This document shows, one piece after another, positions 1-11,978 of a stretch of DNA of 64,000 nucleotides. This DNA is from Plazaster borealis (taxonomy: Eukaryota; Echinodermata; Asteroidea; Forcipulatida; Labidiasteridae): positions 16,636,135-16,700,134 of the forward strand of contig CM037462.1 of the NCBI GenBank assembly GCA_021014325.1, written 5' to 3'. The notes under the pieces were generated by a model. That model was not told the DNA's origin. It did no database searches and saw only the letters and a list, made by a program, of their open reading frames with translations. A program made the position numbers and the translations under genes. Position 1 is the first letter of the stretch. Each line of letters begins with the position of its first letter.

Positions 1-145
1 TATCTTTTTCCATAACCACATTTACTTCGAAGTGAAATTATTGTCAACATTCTTTAAACTATCGAAAGCTGCTGTACTTCCAACCAAGTAGTTTTTTTTA
101 TTGCCATTAATTTTAAGAGTGATAACCAAACGTATAGGCCTACAG
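1..145 (-). mobile_element. Family C MITE, right-end fragment cut by the window edge
   Basis: The sequence matches the terminal half of the family C copies at 3.1, 4.7, 7.7 and 39.3 kb: a TTCCATAACC block, then TACTTCGAAGTGAAA, an AAAGCTGCTGTACTTC block, and the subterminal ACCAAACGTATA. The last bases of the inverted repeat are altered, so no TTAA can be read. It is non-coding; the short ORF over it has a counterpart in the other copies. Confidence 0.7.
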
Positions 146-2478
146 AATCTTAAGTACTCCTGGACTGATGTTATAAAAGAAGGAGTTCCAAAAGAGAAGT
201 ACAAGAATTGGATCGGACCACAGTGCACAAATTTATCACACTGGGTTAACCAGAGGGTCTGTCTCTAAGAACAGAACAGTGGTGAATAAACTAAGACTAA
301 AACTAAGGACGTTTTCCAAGAGAACAATAAATTATCATTGAAAGTAATACGCGTATAATGAAGCCGAGGAAAATTCCTTCCATTTGACATAATGATTAGG
401 AAATGATAGCTTATATTAGAACTTACCTATTCTTTTAAGTTTTATTTTGATTGACTATAAATTATGGAACATCCGTTTCATACAGATATTATTCGTCACC
501 AAATTAATGTGGATTGCAATTAAATATGTTTAGTTTTTTTACAAACCTATGATGATGAAGTTGATAGACGTCTTTTCAATCTTCAGTTGACTGAAAATAA
601 TTTTATTTTCTAACTTCATCTCTTAAGATATTATACCAATTTTATTTAATCATTTTGTATTTAATCTAATCTCATTTTTGAATAGGTCTTAGTTCACCGT
701 TAAATTTAATCTATCTTGCCACTTCTCATTGACGGACTCTCTTCAAATTTATCTGAAAATGTCTTTGACTTTAAGAATTTAATTCAATTAAATCACCGTT
801 GCCATTTAAAGCCGCTATCAATAATGCCGATTTAAGCTTCTTTATCCAGACTGAAATTGTCTTGGTTTTCGTGTCCCTTTGATGTTCCGTCTTGAACGCG
901 ACATCGCTACATCACCATCGCCGGTAATGATTGATTTAGCGAGTGACTAGAGAAACTGTGCCCCTAGGGTAGGTATAGCTCCTCTCAGCCCGAAAAGAAT
1001 CACATCCCAACACCGCTCAAAATTATGACCTTCCAAAAATAAGACGAGTCGAATAAGACAACCTTTTCTTGGATATAAATACGGCCTTGTATGATCAGTT
1101 TAACACATGAATATATTGACATGTGTGATTAAGCAAGCGTCAGCCTGCCAGAGTGATGTTAGTTTTTAATTTTAAAAAGGTATCTTGGCTGCAGATTTCA
1201 AGAAACGCAGTCATGTCCGGGTCGAGAAATTCAAACTTAAAATCAATGAATAATTTTACTCTGGATTTGTTGCAGTGTGTCACGGAGACAAACATTTATG
1301 TGTCTCTGTCAAGACGTCAAGCTCGCGTTATAATCACCTCAATTCTGTTTGTACATGTAATGAAATCGAGGCTGACCTCAAAATAGTCTGGTCTCTGTCT
1401 ATGTATGTGATTAACGGCTCACTGGTTGGAGTTTGGGAACCCAACAAAAATACCCGCAGCGTGATAAAAATGTAAAACTTACTAAATAAACAAGACGTTT
1501 ATTCCTGTGGATAATGAAGTTATCCCAGTCTTGTGCTAGGAAGGTAATGGTAGCACTTAAAGACTAACTAAATACATAAAAAACTGCACACGCTTTCGTA
1601 GCAACAACTACTTCATTAGATGCAATGAAGGGGACGAGCCAAGTACATGTTATAATATATACAAGAAAGTAATGGGTGAATGCTGGCGGGCAGAACTGCT
1701 GTGTATAAATATATATATTTTAAAGCAAATTTCAGAAATATTCAGACATCCCTCGCAATTTGTATTCTCGAAGAACGTAGTGTATACCAGCAAAAGTTCA
1801 AACCGGAAAGATTTATCCTAGGTGAGTAAAAGGAAGTCAGGGAATTAACTTGGAGACAGAGCCCCCGCAGCAAGTCGGTTCTTGTCCGTGACACGACATC
1901 GGTGGTTCACCTTTCATGCATGGTTATACACCTCCAAAACATTTTTTTCCTTTCTACAAAAAGTAATTCCTTTCACTGCACTGGGTCGACAGTGTCCTCA
2001 GTACCCTCATATTTCTTAAGATGTGACTTGAAGATGTTCTCACCAATAAATAAAACCAACCATCGGTATTATTTGGATGAATATCAAGCGTGAAAAACCC
2101 CACTAATGAGCGGAAATGTGAAGCGATCACGTTTCACACACTTGAATTGATCAACGAGGGATCCAGGGGTAGCCGTATTTATCCGCCAACGCGGAAAAGT
2201 GTTTTTATTATCAGGAGGGAAACCACTAAAAAACGAAGGGGGAAACCTGGAGGTATTATGTGCCCTATCAAATTTTAAAAGCATCACAACCCATGTTCTC
2301 TGATGATTATGTCTGTGAAAACGTGAAGACTGAATAGCTCAGCTATTTAAGTTGTTGAGCTGATCAAATCAAGTTGGAAATGCCTTTTGATTTGGCCTAT
2401 AGGGTTAGATAAACATTTTGATCAAAACAGTTTAACCGAAATATAACTGGTGTTCCCTCTTTTCTTGGGTCCGGTTTT
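146..2478. other. No gene seen
   Basis: AT-rich sequence whose longest open frames are 60-77 codons with no recognisable motif. I see no terminal repeats, tRNA-like boxes or splice-bounded coding block. A TATA-like ATATAAAT lies near 1074-1081 but has no supporting exon. Confidence 0.5.
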
Positions 2479-2578
2479 ACACTCTGTACAAACTCCGGGT
2501 TAAAGTTTACCCGGATTCCGGGTCCCGGATCTCGTGGGGGCCTCGACCGATTTCTGGGTCAGGATGACCCGAAATCTG

Positions 2579-2938
2579 CACTGTCAAAACTGGGGTGTTA
2601 ATATTGACACCATGGGTGTTGTCACATATAGATATCGAAAAGATTATCCAAATTTACAGCATAGGGTGTTAAAATTACACTAATTTCTGCCAACACAATT
2701 ACGTTGGTGTTATTAAACCATCCTGATGTTAACTTTGATTCTCTCTTGGGTATCTATGTGACAACACCCATGGTCTTAATTTTAACACCCCATAAGCCAT
2801 TTTGAGGTATGGTGGACACAATACTATATGGCACTATGAGGTTTGGGTAAATTTGCCTTTAATAATACACCCAACCCAAACAGTGCACTCCTATATTGTC
2901 CACCATATCTTAAAAAGGCTAATGCAGTTTTTGCAGTG
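2579..2938. mobile_element. Family E MITE (copy E1), itself interrupted
   Basis: It begins CACTGTCAAAACTGGGGTGT and ends CAGTTTTTGCAGTG, with the family E internal inverted repeat (GACACCATGGGTGTTGTCAC and its complement). The last 13 bases are separated from the rest by the family I insertion at 2795-2920. The uninterrupted length would be close to the 211-236 bp of the other copies. Confidence 0.75.
2795..2920. mobile_element. Family I palindromic MITE (copy I1)
   Basis: About 126 bp. The ends are complementary: AGCCATTTTGAGGTATGGTGGACA on the left is mirrored by TGTCCACCATATCTTAAAAAGGCT on the right. Related copies are at 17000-17136 and 29799-29890. It sits inside the family E element, and AT/TA dinucleotides flank both sides. 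Confidence 0.7.
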
Positions 2939-3129
2939 TGTGTCTAAAGGATGGGTCAAATTGACGCAGAATCCGAGTTAAAATCCCTCTTTTTTAAAGA
3001 GTTCTCAGGTCAGCCTGACCCGGCAAAAGGTCAGCCCCCCGACCCGGAATCAATTTTGAACCGGGAGTTTTTGTAGCGTGGTCTTCAAATAATCGTCTGG
3101 GGACTAAAAATCCAATGTATACGCCATAA

Positions 3130-3519
3130 AGGGATTGTATATCCATTTTGTAGTTGGAACCCACTGTTTGTTTCAATCATAGTCGTTGATAATATATACC
3201 ATAAAAACTAACCTGTGAAAATTTAATTTCAAAAGGTGGTAGTGTTTTTTTGAGATATTACCGAAAATATGGAGCGGTTATGTCCACGAAGGAAGAATAA
3301 TCTGCAATTGGAATACATAATCTGATAAACGTTACTGCAGTGACGCTTCTCAGATTCAAATTTGTGGGGATAAAAAGTGATATATTTTTCCATAACCGCA
3401 GTACTTCGAAGTGAAAAGTTTCTCAAAATGCATTATACTATCCAAAGCTGCTGTACTTCTAACCAAGTAATTTATTTGCCATTAATTTCCAGAGTCATTA
3501 CCAAACGTATACAGACCCC
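3130..3519 (-). mobile_element. Family C TTAA-type MITE (copy C1)
   Basis: About 390 bp. Ends AGGGATTGTATA... and ...ACGTATACAGACCCC abut ATAA (degenerate) on the left and TTAA on the right. It contains the family C core palindrome around AACGTTACTGCAGTGACG and the conserved blocks GGAGCGGTTATGTCCACG and TACTTCGAAGTGAAA. Open frames inside are not genes; they recur in other copies. Confidence 0.8.
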
Positions 3520-3814
3520 TTAATGCTTTAGCAGTGGTGAGAAATGAACTGGGCGGGATCGTCTTAAAAAATTATTGACCCCCTTGCACAACGCGGAACG
3601 CACCTCCGCACAATGGGCGTCTACCTTTTCCACCAATTTGGGAGTCAATTTCTTTGTGTACATTTTGACTCCCAAAATGGCGGACAGAATAGGCGCGTGT
3701 AAGTAAGCTGTGCGTTTTGCAAGAGGTCAATTGGTTATTATTTCATAAATGACAAATTTCACACAAAACGATGCGGTACCCGCTGCTAAAATATAGGATT
3801 CAAACTGCCTCTTT

Positions 3815-3968
3815 CCACCGGGCTATATAGACATCTACTCTACACCAGCATGGCAAAGGTCGTGGGTTCGAATCCCAGCCGAGTGATACGCCTGTGGATT
3901 TGTTTCACAGGACTCTGGAAAAGCACCGAGTATACAGTGCTTAATACACATCGGTGTGAGGGCAAAAA
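3815..3968 (+). mobile_element. tRNA-derived SINE fragment
   Basis: GGTCGTGGGTTCGAATCCCAG is a pol III B box (T arm) as found in tRNAs. It is followed by a non-tRNA tail (AGCACCGAGTATACAGTGC, then ACACATCGGTGTGAGGG). No complete cloverleaf can be drawn because the 5' part is degraded, so this is a SINE rather than a tRNA gene. Confidence 0.55.
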
Positions 3969-4194
3969 ACAAATAATTTTCTCTTTCAGTTATTTTGTTG
4001 AGCTCGTACAGTGCTGAGTAGGCCCTAGTTGTGTTATTATTAATTGTGCCGCTATTCTTTGGGTTTTACCGTTGTCATGTCAATATCACGATGACCGATG
4101 ACTGTTATTACATTTAGTCTCAGCTCTAATTTGCTGCTTCATCGACGATGATTCATTCGTCATCACAGTAACTACGACAGGGCTCCTCGTTTAA

Positions 4195-4558
4195 AGGCAC
4201 TGAACACGTTTGGAAATTGTCAAAGACCAGTGTTCTCACTTGGTGTATCCCAACATATGCAATAAAAAACAAGCCTGTGAACATTTGGGCTCAATTGGTC
4301 ATCGAAGTTGCAGGGAAATGATGAAAGAAAAACACCCTTGTTGTAAAAATTTGTGTGCTTTCAGATAGGAATAAAAACTCCTTGCAAGAAGTTGTTATTA
4401 TTTTAGTGAGAAATTACCTCTTTCTCAAAAACTACGTTACTTCAGAGGGAGTCGTTTCCTACAATGTTTTATACTATCAACAGCTCTCCGTTGCTTGTTA
4501 CCAATAAGTTTTTATAATAATATTTGTTTTGAGTCATTACCAAACGTGTACGATACCT
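4195..4558 (+). mobile_element. Family A TTAA-type MITE (copy A1)
   Basis: 364 bp, flanked by TTAA at 4191-4194 and 4559-4562. The ends are AGGCACTGAACACGTTTGG and its imperfect inverse CCAAACGTGTACGATACCT. A central palindrome near CTTGCAAGAAG separates two unlike arms. It is one of nine family A copies in the window and is non-coding. Confidence 0.85.
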
Positions 4559-4737
4559 TTAAAGAGTAAAAGGTTCTCCAAGTGGGCATGATGAACATAC
4601 ATCATTGCTGTCCCAACGTTATACCTGCACTTGTGCGTGTGAAGGTTATTTCACTTGGAAGTGGTACAACATAACTGCATGTTCGGCCTGTGTGACAAAA
4701 ATGACACAAACCACTTATCTTATAATTCTAGTATCAA

Positions 4738-5121
4738 ATGGACTGTATACGTTTGGTAATTAGAACCCAATGTTTGTTTCAATCCTTCATAGTTGTAGAT
4801 ATATACCATAAAACTAACATGTGAAAATTTCATTTCAAAAGGTGGTAGCGTTTTTGAGATGCCGAAAATCTGGAGCGGGTGTGTCCACGCAGGAAGAATA
4901 ATCTGCAATTGGAACACACAATCTGAGAAACGTTACTGCAGTAACGCTTCTCAGATTCAAATTTTTGGGGGATAAAAAAGTGATATCTTTTCCATTGACC
5001 GCAGTACTTCGAAGTGAACAGTTTCTCAAAATGCATTATACTATCCAAAGCTGCTGTACTTCTTACCAATTTAGTTATTGCCATTAGTTTGCAGAGTCCT
5101 TACCAAACGTATACAGACCCT
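4738..5121 (-). mobile_element. Family C TTAA-type MITE (copy C2)
   Basis: Starts near GGACTGTATACGTTTGG and ends ACGTATACAGACCC next to TTTTTAA. The core palindrome is GTTACTGCAGTAACG. All internal blocks align with C1 and C4. The left TTAA is degenerate (TCAA). Confidence 0.8.
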
Positions 5122-6787
5122 TTTTAAGGCTATTCAGCATTACACAGATGTAATGATGGGGTGTAGTAGCATTGACCGTTCCGAGTTGAAATTTCACAAA
5201 GAGGCTCAATGAATGTCATTGTGTCCAATTTCATTTTTAGGAAATATCATTTCATTTTCGGACCATTGTCGTGTTCCCTTTGACATGCAATTTAATTTCT
5301 TCTCCCATACTTTTTTACTTTTCGCCTGGGGGGGGGGGGGGGACTCACGTACCTTGTTCCCATGAGTGCATGATCTCGTTGCGCGATTTTCCCCCCAAAA
5401 TGCCTTCCTCGATCGGCAGGGGACGATACGACGCGGTGCTCTGCCAATGAGAACGAGGTTGGGGACCTTCGTATTTGAATTTTGAGTCAACTTTAAGTCA
5501 GAAAAGAGGCCACGATTAAGTTTGATGCAATGTTTATGTTGATCACGGATAGCTGACGTGCGCTTCGAATGCCACTGTATGTGAAGTATTTATTTATACG
5601 CCTTTACAAAATATTAATGTCCCTGTCCATTATCAAATTAATGTTTTATTAAATGCAGTGTCTCGAGTCACTGGCGCTCTCTGAACGCTCTCTCCTGCCT
5701 GCTTGTTAATTACTAATTCAATTGGCGAAGTCGTTAAAAGCTCTCACAATAAAACAGAAAGTTGCATAGCTCGGGCTGGGTGGAAACCTCTTGACTTATT
5801 CAGTGGTTCTTTTCAACCGTAAACAACAGCTTGAAAGGTCTAGATGGGTATAGGATCTAATATTAAAACTTCAGGGCCAGTGTTGTGGGCGGGTGACAAG
5901 TTGAAGTCATGTAGCCTACATTCGATTACCCCCAACGGTGGGGGGGGGGATATTTGAAACAACGGAGCACAGGTTTGCATCTTATATAGTTGGTTCATGA
6001 ACAAGAAATGGAGAGAGAAAACAAAACCCCAAAACAGAAGCGCACTCATTTCAACGGGATTGGTAATCTAACTCATAATTGCACTGTGTCAGTGACGTCA
6101 CAGTAATGACATTTATTATTCATCAGCAAATAATAGTTGCACTATTTTGTTGAGCTACCGCTTGTGCCTCTGAAAATTATTATTTTTCAAAAGAACTTTG
6201 AGTTCAATACTCAAACTATTTCGAACAAGTTATAATCTAAAATGCGGATCTTGAATATTTAGTTTGACCCAATGTAGAGGGCGCACTCTGACGATCGCCT
6301 ATGTGTTTGTCAAAACCCAAGATGAGGAGGCAGAACAAAGTGTTGATGAATTTGGATAATTTCAGCTCAAAAATGTATTATCAATGTAGATGCAAAAACC
6401 TCAACAAATGAAATTATTGTATTTTCATATACCTGTGTTGTAATAAAACTTAATTATATCCCCTAATAATTTCAGCTCAAAAATATTATCATAAAAAGTT
6501 CTTAACTTCAGTGTAGATTTGTTTTGTTTATAAGAAGTGCAGTCTTGTTTGCGAGATATGTGCATTTTGACCTGAAACTTTTTTTATAAATACTTGCTCA
6601 AACTTCTTGTGTTTTTTAAGAGTTCTTTTTTCCCCTTAAGCGTTGTTGTGCTGTTTCCACGCAGGCGGAAAAAAAAGAAGCAACTCCCCTCATGTGTAGT
6701 ATTTGATTGCCTGGCTGCCTTGAAGAACCCTCTCACTCCCTCCTCTCACCCCCTCCTCTCACCATCCTCACTTATGCAACGAGTAAC
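5122..6787. other. No gene seen; homopolymer tracts
   Basis: Contains a long G run just after 5328 and another near 5938-5950, plus a pyrimidine-rich CTC tract at 6728-6775. The longest open frame (94 codons, minus, 5206-5490) has no recognisable domain and is low-complexity where it crosses the G run. Confidence 0.5.
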
Positions 6788-6791
6788 TTAA

Positions 6792-7123
6792 AGGCACTGA
6801 ACACGTTTGAAAATTGTCAAAGACCAGTGTTCTCACTTGGTGTATCCCAACACATGCATAAAATAACAAGCCTGTGAAAATTTGGGCTCAATTGGTCATC
6901 GAAGTTGCACAAATTTGTGTGCTTTCAGATAGGAATAAAAACTTCTTGCAAGAAGTTTTTAATATTTTAGTGAGAAATTACATCTTTCTCAAAAACTACG
7001 CTACTTCAGAGGGAGTCGTTTCCTACAATGTTTTATACTATCAACAGCTCTCCGTTGCTTGTAACCAAGTAAGTGTTTATGCTAATATTTGTTTTGAGTC
7101 ATTACCAAACGTGAACGATGCCT
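6792..7123 (+). mobile_element. Family A TTAA-type MITE (copy A2)
   Basis: 332 bp, with TTAA at 6788-6791 and 7124-7127. It carries the family A end repeats and the CTTGCAAGAAG centre. A 99-codon frame crosses it, but the same frame appears in other copies and has no domain. Confidence 0.85.
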
Positions 7124-7650
7124 TTAAACATGTCTCACGGTACTTCTCCATTGATACACTGATCGGACCGTAACCAAGCTGCATGCCGGCCGTCTCAGCA
7201 ATGTCTCCCTTGTGCGCCACGACTGGCAAATCGCTTAATATCACATCTCACGATCATATCCGGTGTTGGTGTCGAACCAAATGGCATTCAGGGTGTCGAA
7301 TAGTAATTAAGATGTTAATAATTTAAGACAGAAATTAATAGGAAATTCGGCTTAATGTGATCCAGGTTGCTATTCACAACAACAATTTAATTATTAAGGT
7401 ATGCAGCAGCACTAAAAAGCAGAGCTCTCATATTATGTTCTCCGTGACCAATAAGATGTTTTTCCAATTGTAGACAAATCCTCAATACGCCTTACAGATT
7501 TGACCGTTCCTCGTTGATGACTGGGACCATAATCTTCCATCTACACAGAGGCAGTATTCGCTCGTCTATCGTCTGGTCTTACATCATTGATTAAAAGACA
7601 ACTGGACTTTGCCACTTCCAGGTGAATGTACAATCGTTGTTAACGAGAAG

Positions 7651-8038
7651 TAATTGTACACGTTTGGTAATGACTCTCTACAAACTTGGCAATATACAAA
7701 CTTACTTGGATAAAGAAGTAAAGCAGCTTTGGATAGTATAGTGCATTTTGAGAATCATTTCACTTCGAAGTACTGCGGTTATGGAAAAAGATATCACTTT
7801 TTATCCCCGCAAATTTGAATATGAGAAGCGTTACTGACACTAACGTTTCTCAGATTGTGTATTCCAATTGCAGATTATTCTTCCTGCGTGGACATAACCG
7901 CTCCGGATTTTCGGCATTATCTCAAAAACGCTACCACCTTTTGAAATGAAATGTTCACAGGTTTATGGTATATGTCTACAACTGTATATAGGATTGAAAC
8001 AAACAGGGGTTTCCAATTAACTAACGTATACAATCCCT
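7651..8038 (+). mobile_element. Family C TTAA-type MITE (copy C3)
   Basis: The right end AACGTATACAATCCCT is followed by TTAA (8039-8042). The left end TGTACACGTTTGG is decayed. It contains TTCGAAGTACTGCGG and GGACATAACCGCTCC as in the other copies. Confidence 0.75.
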
Positions 8039-8097
8039 TTAACACAATGCAGGAGCAGCAAGAAATCATTTTAAATCCAGAACTTTAGTCGCTGTAA

Positions 8098-8264
8098 CTA
8101 TAAGGCGTTTACGAATCCACGGCTTCGGCTTCGGATTCGGCTCAGGCTAGCTAGGCCCCTCAGTTGTTTTGACTATTATACGCGTGCTATGCGTTTAGGG
8201 ATTCAGACGAGAGAACGGAGCCTGAAGCCTGAGCCTGAGCCCCCGTTTCGTAAACGCCCTATAG
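8098..8264. mobile_element. Family K palindromic element (copy K1)
   Basis: 167 bp. CTATAAGGCGTTTACGAA on the left pairs with CTATAGGGCGTTTACGAA (complement of the right end). Subterminal GGCTTCGGCTTCGG-type and GCTCAGGC repeats are also mirrored. It resembles elements at 17738-17880, 53966-54119 and 63796-63952. Confidence 0.6.
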
Positions 8265-8685
8265 TCTGAATCAGATAATTCGGCAGCTTCTAATAAATAA
8301 ATATTGACTGTTCATAAACCTGTCTCAGTCAAATATATTTCAAGTGCGTTTTAAACATTGACACTCGCACATTTTTGTGGAATGTCAAAGGTCCGCCCTG
8401 CCGTTAGTAATTCGTTGATTGAAGGTAGCTCTTTCTCTTTCAGGTGTTTTTTTTTATAATTCACTTTTGAATGTGGCAACGTCAAATTCCATCTGGTTGC
8501 GGGTAGAACTTGAAAGATGACCCATGTTCAAAGTGTCAACAAAGGACAAGAGAGTACTTTGCTTGACGGGTTTCAATAAAATCTAATTAATTAGGATTCC
8601 ACGCGTAAAATTTACACTGATTATAACAATTTCCTTTCATCGTTGGGAGCTATTAACAACTGCCGCTAAAACCTTCATAGATTAA
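8265..8685. other. No gene seen
   Basis: AT-rich spacer. I see no open frame of note and no terminal repeats. Confidence 0.5.
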
Positions 8686-8920
8686 AGGCAATGAACACAT
8701 GTGTTGTACAAATTTGTGTGCTTTCAGATAGGAATAAAAACTTCTTGCATGAAGTTTTTATTATTTTAGTGAGAAATTACCTCTTTCTCAAAAACGTTAC
8801 TTCAGAGGGAGTCGTTTCCTACAATATTTTATACTATCAACAGCTCTCCGTTGCTTGTTACCAAGATAAGTTTTTATGCTAATATTTGTTGTGAGTCAGT
8901 ACCAAACGTGTACGATGCCT
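8686..8920 (+). mobile_element. Family A TTAA-type MITE, internally deleted (copy A3)
   Basis: 235 bp between TTAA at 8682-8685 and 8921-8924. About 130 bp of the left arm is missing relative to A1, and the central palindrome carries one change (CTTGCATGAAG). Confidence 0.8.
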
Positions 8921-8924
8921 TTAA

Positions 8925-9504
8925 CATAGTTTGCCCCCGTGACATATCCACTTCTCAATCAGGAAGAGTTATCGCCGTAATCTCTGAATGTCACAACTAG
9001 AAATGTTCCCGTAATAACAATCGGTATTCTCGACTCTTAGACTCGTATTCTCGACTCTTTAGACTCAAGTGTCTCTCAGCGTCTCGGTATAATGTAACCG
9101 TACCGTGAGGATCTTGACAATTTGCAAGGAATCCAAATGTCGTGGTTAATATTGTTATCTCAATTATTTTACTCACAATCATCGGATGTGCAATCAAACG
9201 TAAGATCAGACGGAGGTGAGTGTATAACAACATTAAGTCGATTTCAACTGCACTCCACTTGTCGATTGCCCGTGGCATTGGTCTCGGGCATTGCCCCCAA
9301 CTTGAATCCAATGACATTTGGCAATCGTTAGAAACTCAGGCGGTCTATACTTTTAACTCGATAATTTTTCCCCCACGTTCAATTCCCCAATATTTATTAC
9401 TTCAATTGAAATGGCACAGGGTTGTCCATTTTGGTCTGACTGGTTGGATAACTTTTGATCTTACTAAGCACGTTATGTGTATTTTTTTATTGATTGCTCA
9501 TGAA
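8925..9504. other. No convincing gene; overlapping short ORFs
   Basis: Open frames of up to 108 codons lie on both strands (plus 9220-9546, minus 8997-9317) and overlap each other and the start of the A4 transposon. Neither has a recognisable domain, and I see no splice-bounded block, so I do not call an exon. Confidence 0.4.
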
Positions 9505-9873
9505 AGGTATCGTACACGTTTGGTAATGACTCAAAACAAATATTAGCATAAAAACTTACTTGGTAACAAGCAACGGAGAGCTGTTGATAGTATAAAACAT
9601 TGTAGGAAACGACTCCCTCTGAAGTAACGTAGTTTTTGAGAAAGAGGTAATTTCTCACTAAAATAATAAAAAAAAACTTCTTGCAAGAAGTTTTATTCCT
9701 ATCTGAAAGCACACAAATTTGTACAACAAGGCTGTTTTTTCTTTCATCATTTTCCTGCAACTTCGATGACCAATTGAGCCCAAATGTTCACAGGCTTGTT
9801 ATTTCATGCATATGTTGGGATGCACCAAGTGAGAACACTGGTCTTTGACAATTTCCAAACGTGTTCAGTGCCT
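9505..9873 (-). mobile_element. Family A TTAA-type MITE (copy A4)
   Basis: 369 bp in inverse orientation. The right flank is TTAA (9874-9877); the left is mutated to ATGA. Full arms and the CTTGCAAGAAG centre are present. Confidence 0.85.
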
Positions 9874-10191
9874 TTAAGGGGATTTGACTTGGCATAAGCT
9901 CATTAACGGAGGTTCTTTGAGTGTACTTTTTGTGAAGTTCAGCGGGAGCTGAGTGGCGTTGATGAAGGAGACACCAATGGGACTGCAAATATAGGGTTCG
10001 TTGGTAGGGACGTTACAACGCTTTTGGCGTCCAGCAACGGGTACATTGATCAGTTACTTATTAATATGCGAACGAGATATATTGAAAGCTTGTCAGCTTG
10101 ATGACGAGTCATTAGTTTTATATATAGAGACAAAACGGTCTGCGATTTTCGAAAGTGTTCCATTGTGAGACTGTAGCGGTCTTGATTCATG

Positions 10192-10402
10192 CACTGCAAA
10201 AAACTGGGGTGTTCAATTAGTTTACACAATGGGTGTTGTCACATTATTGTATACCGAAAAAGAATCAAACTTTACACCATAGGGTGTTAAAATTACACTT
10301 ATTCCTGCAAAACACCCTAAGATGTTAATTTTGATTCTCTCTTCGGTATCTATATGTGACAACACCCATGGTGTCAGTTTTAACACCCCAGTTTTCGCAG
10401 TG
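10192..10402. mobile_element. Family E MITE (copy E2)
   Basis: 211 bp. It begins CACTGCAAAAAACTGGGGTG and ends CCCAGTTTTCGCAGTG. The subterminal GGGTGTTGTCACAT is mirrored by ATGTGACAACACCC. There is no ORF. Confidence 0.8.
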
Positions 10403-11490
10403 TGCTTAGCTTCCACATAATATTACACAACAATCCTTTGTTTATCTTGGTTTAACTTTGACTACTTCTTTATTTTGCTTTCGTTGACAAGAAAACCACA
10501 TAATATACTGCTATTACGGTTAGTCATCACATTATTCTCAGGTGCGTTTCATTGTTAAACTACTGTTAAATTGAGGAAATGTGGTTTACACTAACTGACA
10601 ACAAATAGCATTACGACGAGCAAGCTGGACTGGTAACTATGGTTAACTGTAGTTGGACAATCGCCTTCTTTGTCAACTATGGTTAATCTAGTTGACTAAC
10701 CAGTAGTTACTAACATGAAACATGCAATTGGACTTTCCGGTCAGCCACTAATGAACCATCAGTTACCAGTCAAAGTTGCCGCACATTGGACCCTGTCTTT
10801 TTTTAATTTATGCAAACTAATACATTTTTTACCAGAACTTTCCAAGATTAAATTTAGAATAAATATGTATGGTGATGGTTGCTAATTGAAGTGCACTTCA
10901 TAATAATCAGATAATAAGTAGGCCGAGTATACCGAGTCTGTTTCTACGCGCGTTCATGATTTCTGTGTAAAAAGCTTGAAAGGTCTTTGTGTTTGTCAGA
11001 ACTTCACAATCTAGCCTTCCTCCAGGTCGAGTGTCAAAAATTCCCTCCAAAGAAATAAAAGCTTTTTCACTAAAAGAAAAACTAACTCTGGTCAATAATC
11101 TATTATCTGCTTTTATGTACATTGAGTTGCTTTAACCTGAAGCTAAAATGCACCAGAACGCTTAAGCAATACATTTGAATTTCAGTTTATGGGCGTTTTG
11201 TTACTCTTTCTCAATGTTTCATTCTTCGCCTTTGTGTGGTTTTGGAGAGCAACACCAGCAACACTTACAAATATAGAATGGTGAGGATATTTACACTTAT
11301 AAAATACAATGATTAATGTTACAGAATAATTGGTAACCAAATGCATGTGAAGTTATACATAATGCACATTTTTTATTAACTTAAGAAAAATACAATCTAA
11401 TCACAAGAGCCTCCATCACTATTGTGGCGCAGTTACTCTATACCACAAATCACGTCAAGCTGTTCTTTCTTCAAGGTCACTTTAATCTTT
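10403..11490. other. No gene seen; GTTAAC-type short repeats
   Basis: Between about 10560 and 10780 the motif ACTATGGTTAA and its variants recur on both strands (GGTAACTATGGTTAACTGTA, GTCAACTATGGTTAATCTAG), making imperfect stems. The remainder is AT-rich and lies downstream of the neuropeptide gene's likely 3' end. Confidence 0.4.
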
Positions 11491-11506
11491 CATCCGTTGT
11501 TGTTGT

Positions 11507-11520
11507 TTTATTTGTTTATT
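11507..11520 (-). terminator. Candidate poly(A) signals of the neuropeptide gene
   Basis: Two AATAAA hexamers on the minus strand (11515-11520 and 11507-11512) lie about 460 bases past the stop codon. I see no better AATAAA between them and the stop, so the 3' UTR probably runs to about 11490. Confidence 0.45.
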
Positions 11521-11978
11521 TTTTTTTTGCCAACGCTTGCTGCCAAATTTTGAAAAAACATCCAGTTCTTTAACGCTGGTGCTGCCGCCTTGTCAGTCAT
11601 TTTAAGATAAAGACCAATATCTCTGACAGTTCGTTTGTGGCCATGAATGTATGTTTTCCTTTGAAAATAGGGGAATGGTTTAAACGAGCTTTTGTGATTG
11701 ACCAAGGTTCTATGCATATTATTAATCAATTGCTCATTAGGTACTTGTAATTACCCATTAACCAGTGCTGACTCAATTAGTTTCATCAAATACACTAAAG
11801 CGATAATTTAAGTCAAAGATATTGCGGCAAAAAGTCTTAATAGATTAAAATGAAAACGTAATGAAAGTTAGATGCTTATGATTTCGTTGGAGTCGCCCTT
11901 ATGATTTCCCCCAGACTGATCATACCAGATAATGAACAAGTTTAACTTTTGTGTAACTGATTTTACTTTCATCACAAT

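Larger units (their letters stand above)
2479..3080. mobile_element. Family F element (copy F1), split by a nested insertion
   Basis: The ends are inverted: ACACTCTGTACAAACTCCGG on the left, and the complement of the right end reads CACGCTACAAAAACTCCCGG. Inside are repeated CCGGGTCA / TGACCCGG blocks shared with 38735-38945 and 62553-62999. The body is interrupted at 2579-2938 by a family E element, after which family F sequence resumes with GGGTCAAATTGACGCAGAATCC. It has no coding capacity. Confidence 0.7.

Noticed and set aside
3815..3968. Possible tRNA gene (perfect T-arm box)
   Set aside because: No acceptor stem or anticodon arm can be formed; the downstream body is SINE-like. The same holds for 45455-45795 and 49972-50132.
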